The notes beneath the pieces were generated by a model. The model worked only from the letters and a program-made list of their open reading frames with translations. It was not told the origin of the DNA and ran no database searches. The position numbers and the translations under genes were made by a program. Below are positions 25,869 through 29,639 of a stretch of 29,639 nt of DNA, piece by piece; position 1 is the first letter of the stretch; every line of letters starts with the position of its first letter. Source of the DNA: Brevundimonas sp. UBA5936 (lineage in GTDB: Bacteria; Pseudomonadota; Alphaproteobacteria; Caulobacterales; Caulobacteraceae); contig DJDA01000130.1 in NCBI GenBank assembly GCA_002430835.1, forward strand, positions 1 to 29,639. Reading direction: 5' to 3'.

Positions 25869-27122
25869 TCAGGATTGCGACGCGGCGGGCGCGGACGCCG
25901 TGGAAGGCGCGGAGAAGAGGGAGGCGAAACGCTCGTTCGGTTCGGACCGGCCGGGGCGTTCAAGCCCCTGCCCCATGACCCGGTTCAGCGGGGTGTCGCG
26001 GGCGACGTCCTCGCCGAAGGCCTGACGGCGGCGGGCGGCCTCGACGGCGGCGGCCTCGGCCTCCAGCGGGGTGCACAGCGTCATCACATAGGACTCGCCC
26101 GCACCGAAGACGGCGTCGCCGCGGCGGGCGTATTTGTCATAGACCAGCGGCAGGGTGTTCTTGACCGCCGCCAGGCCCAGACCGCCCTTGCGGTCGATGT
26201 CCATCATCTCGCCCATGCACATCTTGCCCGGCTCGACGCACATGTTGACCACGGCGTCGAACAGGCGGTCGTCGACCGAGGCGTAGTGGATGACCGGCAC
26301 CTTCTCGCTGGGCTTCTCAAGCTCCAGATAGGTGTCGCGATCCAGCCCCTGACCGGCGGCGCGCACGCCCGCGACCCACTGGTCGAAGCCGGCCTGATCC
26401 AGACCGTGGAAGGCGAAGCGCATGTTCGAGAAGCCGTCGCCGGAATAGTTGGCCGAGAAGCCGACGTATTCGCCCGGGCGGTTGATGACGGCGTGCAGCT
26501 TCGTCTCCATGCCCGGCATGGCGTAGATCTGACCGGCCAGGGCGGGGATGTAGAAGGAGTTCATCACCCCGGTCGAGGTGATGTGGAAGCGGATCGGCCG
26601 ATCAACCGGCGCGGCCAGTTCGTTCACCGTGGCGATGCCGTATTCGGGGTAGATGAACAGCCACTTCCAGTCCATGGCCACCACCTCGACCTGCAGCGGG
26701 CGGTGATCCTCGGCCACGGCCTGCCCCTCGGCGATGCGGTCCAGCGGGCGATAGGGGTCCAGAAGGTGCGTCCCGGCCCAGGTGATGGCGCCCAGGCAGA
26801 TGATGATCAACAGCGGCGCGGCCCAGATCACCAGCTCCAGATGGGTCGAGTGATCCCAATCCGGCTCATACCGGGCTTCCTTGTTCGATTCCCGATACTT
26901 CCAGGCGAAGAAGACGGTCAGGATCATCACCGGAATGATGATGATCAACATCAGCACCACGGACATGACCAGCAGGTCGCGCTGCTGGGCGGCGATATCG
27001 CCGGCGGGCGCAAGGACCACGGCCTCGCAGCCGGGCAGCAGGGCCAGAAGAGGCAACAGCAACAGGGGGCGCAGTCGGCGCACGGCGGCTCCAGTCGAGG
27101 TTCGAGGCAAGGGCACGGTCAT
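25869..27122 (-). CDS. cyoA: Cytochrome o ubiquinol oxidase subunit II (lipoprotein)
   Basis: The 417-residue product starts at 27122 (MTVPLPRTST). It has a lipoprotein signal ending in ALLPGC, as E. coli CyoA is also lipid-anchored. Two transmembrane helices follow (VMSVVLMLIIIIPVMILTVFF and LVIWAAPLLIIICLGAITW), then the periplasmic cupredoxin-fold domain (VEVVAMDWKWLFIYPEYGIATVNELAAP). The CuA ligand set CxxxC...HxxM of cytochrome c oxidases is absent, consistent with quinol use. The C-terminal tail is about 100 residues longer than the E. coli protein and ends in a low-complexity Ala/Ser stretch. It is the first gene of the seven-gene operon. Confidence 0.94.
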   Translation of the reverse strand: MTVPLPRTSTGAAVRRLRPLLLLPLLALLPGCEAVVLAPAGDIAAQQRDLLVMSVVLMLIIIIPVMILTVFFAWKYRESNKEARYEPDWDHSTHLELVIWAAPLLIIICLGAITWAGTHLLDPYRPLDRIAEGQAVAEDHRPLQVEVVAMDWKWLFIYPEYGIATVNELAAPVDRPIRFHITSTGVMNSFYIPALAGQIYAMPGMETKLHAVINRPGEYVGFSANYSGDGFSNMRFAFHGLDQAGFDQWVAGVRAAGQGLDRDTYLELEKPSEKVPVIHYASVDDRLFDAVVNMCVEPGKMCMGEMMDIDRKGGLGLAAVKNTLPLVYDKYARRGDAVFGAGESYVMTLCTPLEAEAAAVEAARRRQAFGEDVARDTPLNRVMGQGLERPGRSEPNERFASLFSAPSTASAPAASQS

Positions 27123-27270
27123 CTTGCAGGCCCCGTAACCCCGCCCCCGAACAGGCGACATTGGACAATCTGCCCTATCCCCTGTTCCGACCATCGGGAG
27201 CAAAGGGGCTGTTTCAACATTCTATTGTCGCGGGCGCGTGTGCGCCCCGGTTCCTGGAGCCTCATCGGTC
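27123..27270. promoter_or_regulatory. Divergent promoter region (cyoA operon / MFS gene)
   Basis: These 148 bases must hold the promoter of the oxidase operon. GCGACATT at 27155-27162 fits the left half of the published RegR/RegA box (GNGRCRTT). ATTGTCGC at 27224-27231 is a near-match on the other strand, but neither has a convincing second half. No strong sigma-70 hexamer pair is obvious. Confidence 0.35.
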
Positions 27271-28614
27271 ATGAACGCAGCCAGCGGCGCGCCTTCTTCA
27301 GAGCCCCTCGAGCGGGACGCCAGCCGGATCAACGCGCGAGACGGCAAAATCGACGCGGGCGAAATCGCCATCGGCGTCATCATCGGCCGGACGTCGGAAT
27401 TCTTCGACTTCTTCGTCTACGCCATCGCCTCGGTCGTGGTGTTTCCGCAACTGGTCTTCCCCTATGCGGGACCGCTGGGCGGGACGCTGTTGTCCTTCGC
27501 CGTCTTCGCCGTGGCCTTCATCGCCCGGCCGTTCGGCACCGCCCTGTTCATCGCCGTCGACCGACGCTTCGGGCGCGGGACCAAGCTGACCATCGCCCTG
27601 TTCCTGCTAGGCCTGTCGACGGTCTGCCTGGGCTTCTTGCCGGGACACGCGCAGGTCGGTCACTGGTCGGCCGCCATGCTGATCGCGCTGCGGATCGGTC
27701 AGGGCGTGGCCCTGGGCGGCGCCTGGGACGGCATGGCCTCGCTTCTGGCCGTCGCCGCGCCCGAGAAACGCCGCGGCTGGTACGCCATGGTACCGCAACT
27801 GGGCGCGCCCTTCGGCCTGATCGTGGCCAGCGCCCTGTTCGCCTATTTCCTCAGCAAGCTGTCGGCCGCCGACTTCATGGACTGGGGCTGGCGCTATCCC
27901 TTCTTCGTGGCCTTCGCCATCAACGTGGTAGCCCTGTTCGCGCGCCTGCGCATCGTGGTGACGCCCACCTTCCAGGCCGCCTTCAAGACGCTGGAGCTGC
28001 ATCCCACGCCCGTGACCAAGGCCGTGCGCGAAGAAGGCGGAAGCATCGTCATCGGCGCCTTCGCCCCCCTGGCCAGCTTCGCCATGTTCCACATGGTGAC
28101 GGTGTTCCCGCTGTCGTGGGTCTTCCTCTACACGGACGAGGCGCCCAGCCGCTTCCTGATGATCGAACTGATCGGCGCCGTCTTCGGCCTGATCGCCATC
28201 ATGGCGTCGGGCTGGCTGGCTGATCGCTACGGTCGACGCGCCCTGCTGGCCGTCACGGCGGCGGGCATCGCCGCCTTCTCAGGCTTCGCGCCCCAGCTTC
28301 TGGACGGCGGCCCGGCGGGCGAGCTGACCTATATGATCCTGGGCTTCATCCTGCTGGGCCTGTCGTTCGGCCAGGCCTCGGGTTCGATCGCCTCCAGCTT
28401 CAGCCTGACCAACCGCTACACGGCCTCGGCCCTGACCTCGGATCTGGCCTGGCTGTTCGGCGCGGGCTTCGCCCCGCTGGCGGCCCTGGCGCTGTCGGGC
28501 AAGTTCGGCCTGGTTGCGGGCGGCGCCTATCTGCTGTCGGGCGCCATCTGCACCCTGCTGGCCCTATGGCTGAACCGCGAACTGGCCAAGGGCCGCGCGG
28601 GCGCCAAGGCCTAG
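27271..28614 (+). CDS. MFS transporter, metabolite:H+ symporter type
   Basis: This 447-residue inner-membrane carrier has about 12 helices. GRTSEFFDFFVYAIASVVVFP in helix 1 and FIARPFGTALFIAVDRRFGRGTKLTIAL in the loop 2-3 region match the metabolite:H+ symporter (MHS) subfamily, which includes shikimate, proline/betaine and dicarboxylate carriers. The ATG at 27271 is chosen; a GTG at 27238 in the same frame is possible, with GGAG lying between them. The substrate is unknown. It is divergent from the oxidase operon and ends in a strong terminator, so it is probably a single-gene unit. Confidence 0.9.
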   Translation: MNAASGAPSSEPLERDASRINARDGKIDAGEIAIGVIIGRTSEFFDFFVYAIASVVVFPQLVFPYAGPLGGTLLSFAVFAVAFIARPFGTALFIAVDRRFGRGTKLTIALFLLGLSTVCLGFLPGHAQVGHWSAAMLIALRIGQGVALGGAWDGMASLLAVAAPEKRRGWYAMVPQLGAPFGLIVASALFAYFLSKLSAADFMDWGWRYPFFVAFAINVVALFARLRIVVTPTFQAAFKTLELHPTPVTKAVREEGGSIVIGAFAPLASFAMFHMVTVFPLSWVFLYTDEAPSRFLMIELIGAVFGLIAIMASGWLADRYGRRALLAVTAAGIAAFSGFAPQLLDGGPAGELTYMILGFILLGLSFGQASGSIASSFSLTNRYTASALTSDLAWLFGAGFAPLAALALSGKFGLVAGGAYLLSGAICTLLALWLNRELAKGRAGAKA

Positions 28615-28637
28615 GGCTTTCTCTTCGTCCAATAGAG

Positions 28638-28670
28638 AAGGGGCGCGGCCAGCCGGTCGCGCCCCTTTTT
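28638..28670 (+). terminator. Rho-independent terminator after the MFS gene
   Basis: A perfect 10-bp stem (28638-28647 with 28658-28667, core GGGGCGCG/CGCGCCCC) and a ten-base loop run into TTTTT. It lies 24 bases after the stop codon. It may also slow transcription arriving from malate synthase on the other strand. Confidence 0.9.
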
Positions 28671-28730
28671 GGTTGCGCTAGCGCTCGCCGCGCGGCGCCT
28701 CGCTGCTTGAGCGCATATTGATGTGTGTGT

Positions 28731-29639
28731 TCAGCCCTGCGCCTTGGCCTTGCGGCGCCAGTGGGTCAGCAGGTGTTCAGTATAGCCGTTCGGCTGTTCC
28801 CTGCCCTTGAACACCAGATCGCAGGCCGCCCGCCACGCCGGGCCGTCATATCCAGGCGCTAGAGGACGATAGGCCGGATCGCCCGCGTTCTGACGATCCA
28901 CCACCACGGCCATGCGCTTCAGCGCCTCCATGACCTCATCCTCGGTCGTGACGCCGTGACGCAGCCAGTTGGCCAGGTGCTGGCTGGAGATCCGCAGCGT
29001 CGCCCGGTCCTCCATCAGGCCCACGTCGTGGATGTCCGGCACCTTGGAGCAGCCGACGCCCTGATCCACCCAGCGCACGACATAGCCGAGGATGCCCTGG
29101 GCGTTGTTGTCCAGCTCCTGCCGGATCTCGTCGGCGCCCGGCGTCCCGACCGCAAACGGCGGGGTCAGAAGGGGCGTCAGGCCCGTCGGCGCACGCTTGG
29201 CGATCTCGGCCTGACGCGCCCAGACGTCGACCTCGTGATAATGCAGGGCGTGCAGGGTCGCCGCCGTCGGCGACGGAACCCAGGCCGTCGAGGCGCCCGC
29301 GCGCGGGTGGCCCGCCTTGGCCGCCAGCATGTCGCCCATGCGGTCCGGCGCCGCCCACATCCCCTTGCCGATCTGGGCCCGGCCCGACAGGCCCGCCTTC
29401 AGGCCGATGTCGACATTGCGGTCCTCATAGGCCTTGATCCAGCCGGTCTCGCGCACCGCCTCCTTGCGCACGACGGGACCGCCCTCCATCACCGTGTGGA
29501 TCTCGTCGCCCGTGCGATCCAGGAAACCGGTGTTGATGAAGACCACCCGCCCCTTCGCCGCCGCGATGCAGTTCATCAGATTGACGCTGGTGCGGCGCTC
29601 CTCGTCCATGATGCCCATCTTCAGCGTCAGGGCGGGCAG
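28731..29639 (-). CDS. glcB: Malate synthase G, 5' partial (C-terminal 302 residues)
   Basis: The enzyme condenses glyoxylate with acetyl-CoA to malate, the second step of the glyoxylate shunt. The frame is open to the window edge, so the N-terminal part, usually around 420 residues, is missing. The visible part has MGIMDEERRTSVNL, VFINTGFLDRTGDEIHTVMEGG, GKGMWAAPDRM, and the acetyl-CoA/active-site stretch GCSKVPDIHDVGLMEDRATLRISSQHLANWLRHG. The Asp of MEDRATL (codon at 29007-29009) corresponds to the catalytic base Asp631 of E. coli GlcB. The C-terminus (NGYTEHLLTHWRRKAKAQG) looks natural. This is isoform G, not the shorter AceB. Confidence 0.95.
   Translation of the reverse strand: MPALTLKMGIMDEERRTSVNLMNCIAAAKGRVVFINTGFLDRTGDEIHTVMEGGPVVRKEAVRETGWIKAYEDRNVDIGLKAGLSGRAQIGKGMWAAPDRMGDMLAAKAGHPRAGASTAWVPSPTAATLHALHYHEVDVWARQAEIAKRAPTGLTPLLTPPFAVGTPGADEIRQELDNNAQGILGYVVRWVDQGVGCSKVPDIHDVGLMEDRATLRISSQHLANWLRHGVTTEDEVMEALKRMAVVVDRQNAGDPAYRPLAPGYDGPAWRAACDLVFKGREQPNGYTEHLLTHWRRKAKAQG

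Noticed and set aside
23815..26025. A long Asp/His/Arg-rich open frame antisense to cyoB
   Set aside because: It is a shadow of a highly conserved oxidase gene; its repetitive acidic and basic composition comes from the complementary membrane codons.

Overview
The window is GC-rich, densely packed alphaproteobacterial chromosome. TonB-dependent uptake, several exported peptidases, a RegB/RegA redox pair and many 1-4 base stop/start overlaps suggest Caulobacterales, with Brevundimonas the best guess. That assignment is inference from gene content and style; no marker gene fixes it.

Bases 1-13.4 kb form a peptide-handling region. It holds the 3' part of a P1 (S58) aminopeptidase, a secreted zinc metalloprotease and a gamma-glutamyltransferase in one minus-strand unit, then a divergently transcribed TonB-dependent receptor followed by an exported M20 amidohydrolase. 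A small low-affinity iron permease-family protein and an exported DPP-IV-like S9 peptidase follow on the minus strand. Three copies of a 146-166 bp palindromic element sit in gaps here (954-1100, 10289-10434, 13416-13581).

Bases 13.6-16.6 kb carry ferredoxin-NADP reductase and chorismate mutase on the plus strand. They converge on an amino acid permease coupled to a small Hpt phosphotransfer protein on the minus strand. A tRNA-Lys (anticodon CTT) lies at 16757-16832. Downstream is about 700 bp of visibly AT-richer non-coding DNA and a complete tyrosine recombinase (17540-18715), which look like the remnant or minimal form of an element integrated at the tRNA. Host-like DNA resumes with a family III CoA-transferase at 18905.

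Bases 20.1-27.1 kb are one minus-strand operon of seven genes in the order cyoA, cyoB, cyoC, cyoD, SURF1, regB, regA, with gaps or overlaps of -4 to +25 bases. It encodes a heme-copper ubiquinol oxidase, its assembly factor and a redox-sensing two-component system. The quinol-site residues, heme and copper ligands, the sensor's GGxxNPF motif and its redox cysteine are all present. This is the most coherent functional story here: an oxidase co-transcribed with the sensor likely to read its substrate pool.

The right end holds an MFS metabolite/proton symporter with a clear terminator and the 3' part of malate synthase G, which runs off the window.
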